Assembly: GCA_950022655.1 (NCBI GenBank)
Contig: OX465581.1
Span: 107,243,125 to 107,307,124, forward strand
Direction: 5' to 3'
DNA: 64,000 bases
Source: Alentia gelatinosa
Lineage: Eukaryota; Annelida; Polychaeta; Phyllodocida; Polynoidae
Below are positions 1-14,200 of the stretch, in pieces. Below the pieces are notes generated by a model that was not told the DNA's origin, ran no database searches, and saw only the letters and a program-made list of their open reading frames with translations. The position numbers were made by a program, and so were the translations under genes. Each line of letters begins with the position of its first letter. The first letter of the stretch is position 1.

Positions 1-1133
1 TGAATGTTCCTATGATAATAAAGGTGAACGTGCGTGAGACAGTAAACCTGATGTGGTAGTAGGCTTTTTTAAATAGACTCGTTCTGTAACTGCAATCTCA
101 AAGTCACGTTTTTAGTGCAAATCCCATAGTAGTATAAGACCATCAACTGTGATTGAACACGCATAGTGGCTTGATGGAGTTGGTTCCATGGGTCACGTAA
201 GGAATCGAACCAATGTGTGGGGAGCGTGCTCATGGGGCCGTGCTCTATGACTGTTCTGTGCCGCCTAACCCCGGCCTCCGCCCGGAGGGAGGGCCCCCTA
301 CCGTAAGTGTTGGCGCCACCGTAGAACTTGCCCTTCTCGGCCCCAGTCATGATCTTGCTGGCGTCCTCTGAGATTGCGTGTGTGAAGAGGTGAACACGTG
401 GGGTTATCCACGCCTGGATGGTTGGATTAAACCTAGGACAGGATACATGTTCAATCATCGGATTAATATTGGGGAGATAGGATCATTTTATATAAAAGTC
501 TCCAGTGATTATAAAGGAAAATTACAGAGACAGCACTTTACAATTATGAAGTATTACAATCATCACATAAAGGAATATGCATATAGATTAATAAAGTGTC
601 CTTCACCCCGGTGAGATACATATAATCTAGGTTATGTCAAAATGATGAAATCGGAAGCAAACCAACATATTAATTAGAAGTAGAATTTTAACCAATATCC
701 AGCATCATATAGTGGGAACGGCCAAACTGATTAATGAAGCACCATGTGCACCACGTTTATGTGAAGGGAATACTTATAACGAAACCTAATCTTAACTCCA
801 GTATAAATTAAAAAAAACTTTTAAAAAAAGAAGCATATATCCGTGCTGTAAGTAGACTATTTGGGGATGGAACCTTCCCTTCTCCCCTACCTCAGAGTAA
901 AGGGGAAATTATAGTTACTATTTCAATTCTAGGAAAGCCTTCAATATTTATTGTATTATATGTGTACCGACACTATGTTTAGTCAAATGTCCGCATAGGA
1001 GACATGGGTCTTTTAAGCGGAAGTCGTTCATATGGAAATGGTTTGATTTTAGGACAGAGTAATCATTAATTGTGCAGACAAGACACGGCGATCTTAGTCT
1101 ACATAATACATACACATATACATACACATAAAC

Positions 1134-1203
<70 letters not shown>

Positions 1204-4200
1204 ATTATATGACGTAATATAAATGTAAGAAAGATATTACTTACTTCATGACGAGAATGTAGATAATATACAGGACGAGCATTATGGTCGATTCATACCA
1301 CGTAACTTGTGTATCGGCAATGGACTGAAAGTATATATGAATAGCTATACAAATCCCTGATCATGCTATCATTTGCATGCCGGTAGATGTATCAATTATA
1401 CATTTCGATTCCTTTTTTTTTTTAACAACAACATTTATTTATCCTGGGTCGTGCTCAATCTAACGATCGGTTTCAATGGACGCCCAGCAGTCATTCACAG
1501 TATACAGATCTTATTTTCTTTCAAAGGCACCGACACAACATATGTTCAATAAATATATAGGATTAATGATGTGAAGGACTGGATTGTCTGTATTGGGTAA
1601 TATTTTGATATTCAGATAGTTTAACATGGAATTGTCATAAACCAGTACAGTTCACATTCACTTACCTACTGTATATGCTTTGTTTGAGTTAACTAGGGAG
1701 AGGAAATACATTATGGGATGCATATTTCAGTTTATATAAGAAGGAATACACTTTCCGTTCTAGGTCACGTATACGTGTGCACCCGCAAAACAATACCGAT
1801 CATCTTTGTATGAAAAAGATGTCTATATCCCTTGTGACCTTTTCATATCAAAGTATTGTCTTTGCATCAAGTAAGGCCCGGCGTCCACCTACTACGATAG
1901 AATCATAGACCTCCCGATATGGCACCGATACAAAATGTCAAAATCGGTGCCATATCGGGAAGGTGCAAAATCGTAGACATGTGTCTAGACAAGCCAATCC
2001 ACCATGCGTTATATGGGTTTTTTATCGGTGTCTAATTGCAGAAACATGGTCAACCGCCCCGATATCAGGTAACCTTCCGACGCAATTTTGATTTTCTATC
2101 GGGAGGTGCATCGTAGACCATATTGGTGCCATATCGTAGTAGGTGGACGCCGGGCCTAATGCTAGACATGACTGAAGCCATCTATTCAGGAATTGGTCAC
2201 ATAACCATAGTCATACAACATGCATGGCGATACCGGCCTTGAGGGAACTGCACGAGCATAAAGCATGTATACTGAGATCATGTTTGGTAGACTTACCGCA
2301 ATGAGAATGATGACTGACAACACATAGAAGAAGGAGTCCCTCATTAGCGGGTACCATGTCAGAGGTACTGCCTGCAACCAAATAAAGAACTATTGTAGAC
2401 TCGGAATTTAGGTAAATCGTCTTAAGAAAGGTACAAACACTCTGAGACACTTCAGGAGTCAGAGTTGGCATGTAGGATCTGAAATAGTATGCACGAATAT
2501 TATATTTTTCAAATTTCCCTATTCTTGGGATATCACATGTTCGTGATAATTACCCATAATTGAAAAAAAACCATCTCAGACTAAGAAAAAGCTTCCTAAT
2601 TGTAATGGTGTACTGAAGAACATTGTGATTTCATGTACGTGGTGTTCTGTAATCGAATCATATTCGCAGAAATCATTGTGTGGTTATTGCAAGCAGGGAG
2701 CATAGGGACAAGGCGTCTCCAGAGCTAGGATTATTAGTTTCTTTCATTAGCATGCAATCCCTTCGGTAGATTTCTTCTTCTCTAAACTGACACTAATATC
2801 CTCCAAACTTTGATGTCTGTCACACATTGAAAACAGACACGAACGTATTATTAAGATTGTTTGATAGTTTGGTAAAATGAGAAAGTACATTGTTCTACCT
2901 GGTTGAGCCAGGGATGATGAATAGTAAATAACCTTTTAGTTTTGATAGGTATAACTGAACAGGAATAATGAACAGTGAGGTAAGTAATATGAGAAGACAA
3001 TACCTATTAAATTCAATGCAATTGTACGGGCTAGAGTGCGTCGTAAAGTGGGATTCACACGGTGGGATTCATGTTCCTCACAGGCTTCAACATCTCATGA
3101 GATTCTGTTCCTTTTTCGGGTAAATGTCGCCAACAATTAGAGGGAGGAAAATATGTCTCAGGGAAATGGAACCCTACAATTTAGACAAAGAAATTGTGTT
3201 TGAGTACAGAATCTCAGCAGGATCTGTCTCAGAAAAACACCCTGTGATGTACATGAATCCCATCGTGTGAATCCCACTTAAGGCGCGACAGTGTGCATCA
3301 ATTCGTTCACAAAGAAAAAGCTCAATCGTAGGGTGTCTATGACAATCTAACATGTTAGATTGTTGCAGACATAGACAATACTCAATGGTTTTGTGGACAG
3401 CCGGCCGTAAATCACGAGAGGTTGATGCGTCGTAATACACGAGCGCCAGCGAGTGTATTATGACGTCAACCTCGACCACATAACCTCTGGCCACATAACC
3501 ATCGTTTGTTGTATCTATTATCCTTTATTTTTTCGAATAAATTAAACCCAGTAATTGCCATAGTAAAGGGTATATAAATAGGGACTATTTCCTTGCTCTA
3601 TAGCACAAAGGGGCCATTTTTCCCGTATACCATGTTTTTGAGGCCGTATACCACATATGTGAATCCGTATACCACAGTTATGGTATTCGACAGGTTTTAT
3701 ATAATGGGTCATGGTTTACTGAGTCCCCATACATTTTCAATGGGGTCTTTTTATACGATGGATGATAATATTGATCAGTGAAATCAGTGTAATATCGTGG
3801 TGGCTACGATGCTGATATTCAGTGGATTCAGCTTCACCCATTATGCACCGAAGTTTGTCTACCATACAGGGGTCTGTTGAATAACTTATGCCTCCGAAAG
3901 TACAGAGCTTAAGGAGACATCTTACGAATGGGGGAAATGAATTGAAACCTAATAACGTTATCATTCGTTGACTTGTGTTAGCACATGTAGGTTTCTCTAT
4001 AAATATTGATTGCACTGCTACAAAACTGCTCCTTATGGAACTACCATATTGGTTTTGCATGTCTAATGTTTCAATACGAAGGCAACATCAATCAATGACA
4101 AGTTCCCATGTGTGACGGTCTTCTCTGTACATCATCCCGTGACGCACAAAACATTTACGAGTTCCCTCTGCCCATACATCACTTTGAGGCCGTCCACTGC

Positions 4201-6441
4201 CTCTGACTTGTGCCCCCCCCCCAAAAATCAATAATACCCTGTGTTGGTAATTTCGACACCAGAGGCCCATCCATTCATGTCGCTATACGCCAATCTGACT
4301 CGGATAACATGGCACACGATATTTCTCAAAATATGGAAGCGTTTATATCTATGTGTATGTAAGTTTAAGGTAAACAGTAACTGCCAATTGGTTGAAATTA
4401 TCTGCAAGATAGCAATCAATGTACAATTGTTAAAGGTACTTTGTCTTGAACCAAGGAAGAGACTCCGGTTCTTCGACTATATATGTACTATGTGGTAGCA
4501 GACCGTTATTACTAAAACAATCATATAAATGGATTGTAATTAGACAACAGTGTATCCAAATCAAATTATCTCTTATCTCATCTCATTACCAAACATCATC
4601 TTGCCTTTGCATTGTAAGATGAAGATTATGTGTAATAATACTAATATCTTTATTAATCGCAGTGCCATAGGAAGAGCCGCCTATTATGCCAGGTATGTGC
4701 AACTTAATGAAGTAATTATAAAAAAATTAATTGGCACCATCTAGGCAGTTACATGATTCTTTGTGGCCAATTTGCACTGATATTCACTGTTATGCAACAT
4801 GATATTATGAAGGTCATAGATTTAATATAGCTTCCGGAACCTAGTAAAGAATGCAACTAAGATGACCGAAAGCAATTGCAGGATTCTTGATAGAGGTTTT
4901 TTAGGGAAGAGAATAAAGAAGAAAGAAGCTTTGAAGTAAGAATGTAGACAGGAGATTTGGGGAGATGAGTAGATAAGGCTTCATGTAAAATGTCTAGGAA
5001 CATTTCTGTTGAAGCGGAACACTGCTTCTCTGCACAGGGTTGGATGATGCATTCTGGAAACTTGCAAAGCGCTGACGTAGCCAATGTCACTGCGGACACA
5101 CAATGAATATGTCTATATAAGCTGGGTACTGATCAACTTTCAGATGTCCATTTGCCTCGTAAGTCATTCCCAGTTGCTCGTGCAATTATCGTTGATCCCC
5201 CTCGACTGGAGTATTTATTGAAGTAAAAATGTTTCCAAGAAACTAAAAGCCCCCAAGGTCGTGATGTCCAGCTGTTATCAGGGCAACGACTTGCCCCTAG
5301 GGGCGGGACATAACATCACATACAGCACAGGCCACTCGGCAAACCTCGGCAAACCTCGTCACCGCTTCGGTAATACGCGGCTGTAAGCGTTACCACACGT
5401 ATTCGGAAAATCCGAGAACTTGGTCACCCCCAACACCACTTTATCTCTCTACCAAACGAAGCCATTAATTCACCATCATGACCTTACGGGCCAGACGCAT
5501 ATTCATGGAACACTCTTCTACAACACCATGTAGAAGCCACAGGCGTTGCATTCCTTTCGACGACTGCAGGTAATGTATAAGTGACCCGACTCGAAGTAAT
5601 TCGCAGAGTGCATATTGACCCTTTCAGCAGTATTTACGAACAGACCCTTCAGAAGGGAGGAAAGAGGAATCAATAGCCTGTTACTGACGAAGGCACGAGG
5701 CCTGGCCAAAAGTGGTCAGACCAGAATAGAATGACCAACAGTGGATATGGCTTCCAACATATGAACGCACCAGCATGGGCCTGTATGAGGGTCGCCCGTC
5801 CTGCTCAGAGCAGCTCAGATCTGTTTTCCTCTCAATACGACTGGTATTTGATAAGATTTCTTTTTCATTGGCTTGGGAATTTAAACTAGAAGGACGTGTC
5901 ATGGACATTGTAAAAGATTGTATGTGGATATATCCGCAGAGAGATTAACTGTGAAGGCTTGCTTTGTACATCCATTCTAGGTTGGTTAAAATTGTATTCT
6001 GTTATGTCTGGAAATAAACGAACCCAATTTAAACGTATTGTGCTGACAGTGATACTCATTAAAGATATTAAATATTTTATTGATATTTTTCTAATTCATA
6101 GAATGTGAAAGCCATTCTGAAGGAATTCCACTGCTGAAATCTGATTCCGTTACCTCCGCTATCTCTATGAATATCTCATAAATAAACCCTATGTATTATG
6201 AACATTGGATATGTGCCTTGTATTTATAAATTATTTACTGTGAAGGATCTCTGTTGAATAGCATCCTCAGATGGTCGTAAATCAGAGAGGTACCCGGCTT
6301 CTACAGAAAATCCCTAGTGTGCGCCTATGGATACCCCTCCTCCTTACCCTTAGACACGGTTCAACCTTGACGTGCCCTACACCAGCACCAGCACCACCTC
6401 ATACCCAGTGGGCCGCCTTGGTGATGAAGTGTAAGCACGGG

Positions 6442-6511
<70 letters not shown>

Positions 6512-8022
6512 GGGAGGAATACTTATACTTATATAAGTACGGGGGGACTACTGGTGGCTGATGCCTACCGCCTTGGTCTGCCATCTCTGCTCTTCGACGC
6601 CCAGGCGTGTTTCACAGTCGAGGATTAAGCGGTAGAGGGAAGTAATGATATGGGAGGCCATTTCTGTGCATCATACCTTAGGGGTGTAACCAACATTCAT
6701 TCTTTTTAATCCACTTCTGTACTAAGATCAATAGCCACTAGGCAACCAGGTGTCGTGGCAAAATCAACAGCAATATGTAATACATTCATTGACCAATGTG
6801 CTATTTATACTATTGCTGTGTAACGGTATGGACGACTACCTTTCATTGGTCGTAGTCGGTAATCGAATAATGTCCCTTTACAGTGAAAGTAAAGACGACT
6901 TTGCACGTTGTATTTTCATCGCGATCAAATGAACAAGCACTCAATAAGGAAACCAGGTATTGACAATTGTCGGGTTGAGATATAGCAAATATAAACACCT
7001 TTGATCTAGTTAAAGGGATTATAATCCCATGGCACCCTCCTGAATGAAAATATGGTTAGACAGGCGTGGGGAAATCTTTCTTTTGTTTATTGTTAACTCT
7101 TGCCTTACCAGGCATGGTGGCAAGTACTTGTCGTTAAATGCAGTACGCCTGACACCTGACAACCTCTGTAATGCAGGCCTGTTACAATTATTGAGAAAAA
7201 TGGACTGTTTTTCAGCATGTTCAAGGTTGCCTGTTAACATTTCCATGGTGATAGATCAATTATCACTATAAATGTAGTAAAACTATCGTAATCAAATCAT
7301 TGATAATATGTGATTTGTGGTACACTAAGCCTATGATAGTGTGAAATTTGATGAATGGTGTTGATGGGTTGGTAATAAATAAATGGCGATAAGTGTATGT
7401 TGATTTGTAGTAGTTGCGTATTGAAGTTGGGGTACGGTGTCTTAGTAAAGAGATTGATGGGTCTGTGTTGAGTTGTCCATGAAGGGTGGCAATAAATGCC
7501 CTTCCCCATTGATGGATTGAACCCTCTTTTATGGTAACATCTGGTTCAGAACGGCGCCCCATAGCTATGTTGATTGGGGTAGGGTAAAGAAGGTTCGGAA
7601 GGAGTGTGGGAGTGGGCAGGGTCGGCCTATATCATTGGCCACCAAGTCCCAAGGGTGGCTTACGCACACTGATGGATTGGTGTCTGGCTTTCAGGGCCCG
7701 GGGCAAGGTCTGAAGGGGCTGAGTGTGAATACGTCAGAATTAACCCTGTTCTCCGGACTGAAATATAAGTACAGGTGCAATACATACACTAACCTAATAC
7801 TTGGATTTATTGAGCTCAGAGAGTATAAATAGTAGTATGCGCATGGCAGCTAAAAGTAAAACCGGCAGAGATAGTCAGACAACATTTGCTCAAATTACCC
7901 ACATCGTTTCTGTGTACAAAATGATAGAATAGCGGTTGGAATACCCCAATACCCCAAATGGAAATCGCTTTGATGGTGTTGCACACTGAGCAAACCGTAT
8001 ATGGATAATATGTATGTTCATC

Positions 8023-8066
<44 letters not shown>

Positions 8067-11000
8067 GATAGTAAGAACAGTCTGTATAACGTTATTTTCT
8101 ATCCTATAAAGACAGACTTCAGATACTCTGGCAGAAAACTCAAACAGCTTCAGCGCTTTTTTGGCCCACATCCACACGACGACCCCTCAGCCACCCCCAA
8201 AACATGACACGAACCACCTAACGTACCCTTATGGTAAGCTTATTCCCATATGATTTTAAGGGGCTAAATTCAAAAGCTATAATCCCCACCTCCCTAGACC
8301 GTTGCCTTCACTTCTTTATGGCACCCATTCCGAATGCCAACGCCTCCACTTCCTATGCCCCATCCCCTTTACATCTACTATCCCCAGGGTGCGCCCCTGC
8401 ATGTCTCAGCCACCTTTACATGCCATTTCACCCACCCTCATTACGCCTCCAGTGGGAGTAGTGTGACAACTGCGCATCCAAGCAAAAGCACTAGCCTAAA
8501 TCCACAAGTCTCACGTGAAAATAGGTTTTGTATATTGACAGATAATAATTTACTTGGACTGGGTCTTACACCACGTTACGAGTTGTACCGAAGCACATAC
8601 ATTGGTTAGGTTTTTTCATTGTTAAGGGGTGCGGTCAAGATATCCTGGTATTTTCTGAAATGAACATGGGCGAGTAATTATGAACCTCATTCTTTCCATG
8701 ACAGAGTTGACATCGACCCATCAATGATTTAATTCAAAGTTACCAGATGGTTCTTCAGGCTGAGAAGAATTCAATTCTTTTGAAATGTTCGATCTCTCGA
8801 TTTTGTGATATTAAGAGCCTTTTTAAACTATACCTGAAGGTACCATTGCGGTCTACAAATCTCCATTACTCCAATTCATCTACACCGTATACTAAGTGAT
8901 TCCTTTTGCTATGCAGCAAGCATTTAATGATACGATAATAATAACGTTTTAGGTCTCTGCCTCTAAATCATTTAGTTCTGGGTAGAGGAATAACAGAATG
9001 TGAGATTACAGGAGAAGCATTGACAGGAGCAGATAAAGATGGCCATTGGATGTAGGAGAAAGAGATGAGGGAGGGGAAAACCCCAAACGTGTATATCATC
9101 CGTCCACAGTTCTTATAAACTACACTGATTTGCCAAAAGAATAGTTCATCTGTTGTTAGGAGGGCATCTTCAATATATCTACGAGAGTCATCCATAAATG
9201 TCAAGTCCTGAACACCTGCCTTTCGAGAGCACCACCTTCCGTGATCCGTATTATTCTATCAGCTAGATTCCTTCCCCTGAATGAATCATTGATGTGCCAG
9301 GCTATATCCTGAGAAATGGGGATACCCCAGGAATAATTGAGTTGGACGACTACACTCAGTGACTTGGCGCTTTCTTCGCTGAAGGCAACGGGAAATAAAA
9401 GATTGTCGGAGAGAATCCAAAGAAAGTGGCATTAATCTTACATAGACTTGTGGAAAGTTGTGATCCCCGATGGGAATTAGACTGGACATATCCGGGTTTT
9501 TCATTGCCTACATAACAAGGGGGAATGCAAAATGATACTTCGCTTGCTGGTACCATTAGTAGTTGATTTGTTTAGCTTATTTGAGAGGCCTACTTTTCAT
9601 TTGTCTCCCCGACTATATTCCGCGTACCTCCATGATAATCATACAATAATCGGAAACTCTAACCACATATAAAAAAATTGATGAGTTAAAACGAATAAGG
9701 TGTATGTGATAACAGGTATATACATGTACGTATAACCGTGGTTATTAACTCTAGAAGTTTTCTGTGAAATCTTATTCATTTACATTCCTCTCTTTCTTCA
9801 ATGGGACTTCTATCCTGATGGTCACATTACCATAATCCAACACAAACAATATATTTATCCGTTAGTGCGAAATATGCTGTTCTATTTTACATAACGCTTT
9901 GTTGCTCTGTTTCAAATTAGACATGAGGAGTTACTGGAGGCACACATTCAAGCTGAAGTTTAGGTTTACAAACCTGTGACTGCTGGTTGCTTTGAATAAG
10001 TAGGAGTTCCAGGAGTTCCACACTCGTTCATTTTGGCGTTGACCTGTCCAACACTGCAATTCATCACTGCCTCTGGCGCCCACCGACCAGGGCTATGCTA
10101 ACTAAATTATGCTTCAGGCTAGTCAGAATTACTGTTGTCCGATATACTTATGCCATTCTGGTCCGATCCTGTTTATCCCCCAGTGTAGAAGGGTATACGT
10201 GATGAACTGAATATATACAGAATGTGACTATTTTGATGACAGAGTTGCCTCGGACTGGGTCCTCGGACTGGGCCCTATGGAGTGCCACACTAGAGACTGC
10301 ATGGTGCATAGCCCTCCTGTATCATTTGTCTAGAATGTATGTGTCTATATACATGTATGTATCTATGTATGGGTACATATAAATATGTATCTGAGCGTAT
10401 ATGTCTTAATACGTCGAAATTTAGACTGAAACATGTACCCGATTTTGAAATATTTTGTGGAAACACTGCTCTCCATAGGAGACAAACTTATAACTAACTG
10501 GGTGTGGTTTTGGATACAGATCTCAATTTCGATAAGCACATAAAAAATATGATCAAATCTGTTAACAATAAGCTATACAAGTTGAGAAAATTTAGAAATT
10601 GTGTCACTAAAGAGATCGCTCTGGAGATTTATACTAAAGCAATACGTCCTTTAATGGAATATTGTAGTTTTCTGATCGACTGTGCATATAAGAACAATAC
10701 CCAGAAGCTTCAACAAACTCAAAATAGGGCATTACGCATTATAGAAAAATGTAACATACGTAAGTATAGTGTAACAGAATTGCATAAGAAAAACAGCCTT
10801 GAACTTTTAGAGTTGCGGCGTAAAAGACAATTATTAAAAATCATGTTCAAAAGGTCAAAGGTTGAAACGAACATTGATACGACGACTAGAAGAACTAGAA
10901 GCGATGAAAAAGTAAAGTTTAAAGTTAATAGGCACAAAAGCGCAAAATTTGAACGTTCTCCTGGGTTTAGGGGAAGAAAACTATGGGACACATTGGACAA

Positions 11001-11182
11001 CAACACTCAAAAACAAGACTCAGTAGCATCCTTCAAAAAATGTATTAAAACTTCTTTGTTATAGTACACCTAGAGCTCGTTGAGTTGAAATGGTAAGCAA
11101 GCTGGGTATTGATCTAATTATTTCCATTATTCCATTATCATCTCATCTCTCACCCAATACATCATGACTGACTAAATATATA

Positions 11183-11253
<71 letters not shown>

Positions 11254-14200
11254 ATATATAATGTCATATGATGATGGAAAATCCACATTCATACGACTAA
11301 TGTACTTGGCAATTGGTAGAATGACTCCTCCGGTTAGCAAATCGACCTTCCGAGGACACAGCCTCTGGCTGAGTGGGCACTGTGGTCATTTCCAATCACC
11401 CCCTTACTTCTCTATTGCCCTCTAGGAACATGTACCTGATGCAATGTTGGGGCTAGCGGCATGACAAGACATGGGCTGGTGCAATGAGTAACCAAGTTCA
11501 ATAGCCGAGTACAGTCTGACTAACACTGCACTCTCCTCGATCAACAGAGACTCGGGTGGGAGATGCTCCTGGGAGCAGACAGGTGTTTGCGCTGGCTGCT
11601 GGCGGCTGTAGCCTCTATCTATAGGTAAATTGCACGGAGGATTACCAGCGGAACTATAAATAGCGGCGTCAGAGATAAAATGAGTGCATCTGACTCAAGC
11701 TATCGATCGGTGACCAGCAGCTCCCGGGGGTTGAAGCGGGAAGGGATCTTCTGATGATGGGGGCTCGTGTGTCGACGGCGCCGGCCCAATTGCCTCCCTG
11801 TTATCTATATTAAGTACGAACCTGTTGACATTGTTAATAAAACCTATTGCTTTGATACCGCCATACAATAAATCCCCGCACTCGCTCGGCACAAACATGA
11901 CTCACGACTAACTCCTCTGCCTCTTTTAATTTAATCGATATATTTCATTATTTTCAGCATTCAGATGGACAGGTTTCTCAATAGGCTTACATTTCGTCAC
12001 GCTATCGCTCATCCGTAAGGTGTCATCTTCTATCAAATAGATACGAATAGCTGGTTTACAACTTTGCATTATATTCCTTTAAGTCTTTTTGATCTATACT
12101 CTACTCGAAGACATAAAACATATTGTTAGATATGTTGATACCGTACTGTTCTATGAATGTCAGCAATAGGGACTATTTCAGACTGGCGGCATCTGAATGA
12201 CAGACGTGTGTCACAGGCTTTACTGTAGGGGTGGCAGATTGGAGTGACGCAGATAGGACACCAGATTGGACGAAGAGTACATTTAACTCTTCCCTTACAA
12301 TAACATGGATGCCTTTCCCACCATGTTGGTAAACGATTGTGTAGTATATTGAGCGAGTATTTTTCTTATGAAAAATACATATCAACAGCGGAGTGATACT
12401 GTTATTGGTATTGTTTTATACTCATTAGCCTGTACTCGGTGCAAGGGAGTACGACAAGATGTCCAGAAATAATATCCAGGTGTCTTTGATAAGAAAATAT
12501 TGACCTCCGCGTTTATACACCAGTATCAGCCTAGTTTCCTGATGGTGCGTCAAGTCATGATCAATACTCTTTCGTATTACGTTATGCATATATACAAGGT
12601 AGAATTGGTGATAAAAAAGCTACCAATAGAGCTTAACACTCCTTGCATAAGATGCTCGTGACTAGATATTATTGCTGTCCAATTCCAACAGGGCATATAT
12701 GCAAGTATTGTGCTTTCTTAGGTGATGCTACAGTTGTATAAAGCAGTCCCAGTTCAATCAGTCGGTTGTGGTCGGGGATTCCAATGATATATTGATGCCT
12801 CTCGTGAGTCTGCCCGATTTCATCAGGACCACACAAAAGGATTAAAAAGAATATATAATATGTAGAAGCAATTGAGAATATTAATTCGAGACAGTATCGG
12901 AGTCTTCATATTCCAAGTGGTACATGGGAACTCTAAACAATTAGCCATAATTGAACTCAATATATAAAAGAGCCAGTGATTTCATTGAGAAGAATGAATG
13001 CATTATGGAGATTATATCATGCGGTGTTAGTAGTGGGACTTATATCTTGATACATTTATCCTTAAAAGGATTAGACAATATTGCTTTTCATTTGATTTGT
13101 TCTGTGTAAGACAGGTCAAAGTAAATGTGCAGCTTTTTTTTCCAAATGACCACAGGATATTAAACCAAGCATGTATTGTTTTGTTTCAGTATCAGGCGTT
13201 CTGGTTGCCTAATTACCAGCATCAAGTGTGATATATCATCTAAATTGGAACATGGTGTACTGGGCATTCAGACAGAACACTTAGGTAGTTTTCATCGTTT
13301 CAAATTGATGATATACATGTATACCTGGAAAGGCTAAAAAGCCCACTCCTATTGCTCGAAAATTGTGATCTCAACTTGTTCTTCCCCTGAGTGTAGCCCT
13401 CATTTGATATGGCCACAGGAAGGGATGGTATAGATAAAAATGATTTGACGTTTCTGTCTACAGGCAAACATGTCAGGCTAGTCCATATTGTACTCTGTAG
13501 TGTGCTTCGTCAGCTCACCACAAAAGGTCCATGAACAATGGCCCCTCACTATAGGTACCAGTTGGGGGCGTAGGAGTGTGGATGGATTTTGTAGACTTGA
13601 GAGTGAATCGACAACTCAGAAGAGGACTTTAGGGAAATAACTTAAGGCCGGGTAAGATACCCATCGTCTGTGCTCCTCACTGCAGAGCGACTGTGTGCAT
13701 TTAAGACCGGAGACAGACTGTCGGCACCGGGATCGTTCACAAAAACCGGGGCTTGCAGGTTCCTGAAATCAGTCTGGAGAAGTTTCTTCACACTCTCCGA
13801 CCGTATTTTCACTCTGATGGAAAAGTCTGCTATGAACAGCCCCAACGAATATCAGATTACTAATTTCTGATCAAAACGATCTCGCTAAATGTCAATAATC
13901 TTCCTTGCGGAATTTGTAAATTGTCAATGTGATATAGCTGAGGTAACTATTTTCATCGGGAATTTCTCGGGATTGATTTAGGAACTGGCTTGTTGAAGGG
14001 GTTGGCCCGTCAGCTCGCCTGGAGACGGGCAAGTGTCGGCCGGCAAGGAGGGGTAGGAGGCGGGAGGAGGGGCACAAGAGGCGGGACGGGGAATTGTCAT
14101 GGATCCCTAACGATCCCATTGTCACAGAATCAATACCGGACCTGGAATGGGTTCTTAATGGTGCTGTTTGTGAAGGCTCTCCGTCTCCCGGGCCACCTTC

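Noticed and set aside
69..301. Continuation of the open frame beyond the exon 8 donor
   Set aside because: A usable donor lies at 301 and the extension looks non-coding; not fully excluded.
6271..6584. Frames with repeated Tyr-Ile on both strands
   Set aside because: Translation of the (TA)n microsatellite; the same holds at 8001-8177 and 11143-11340.
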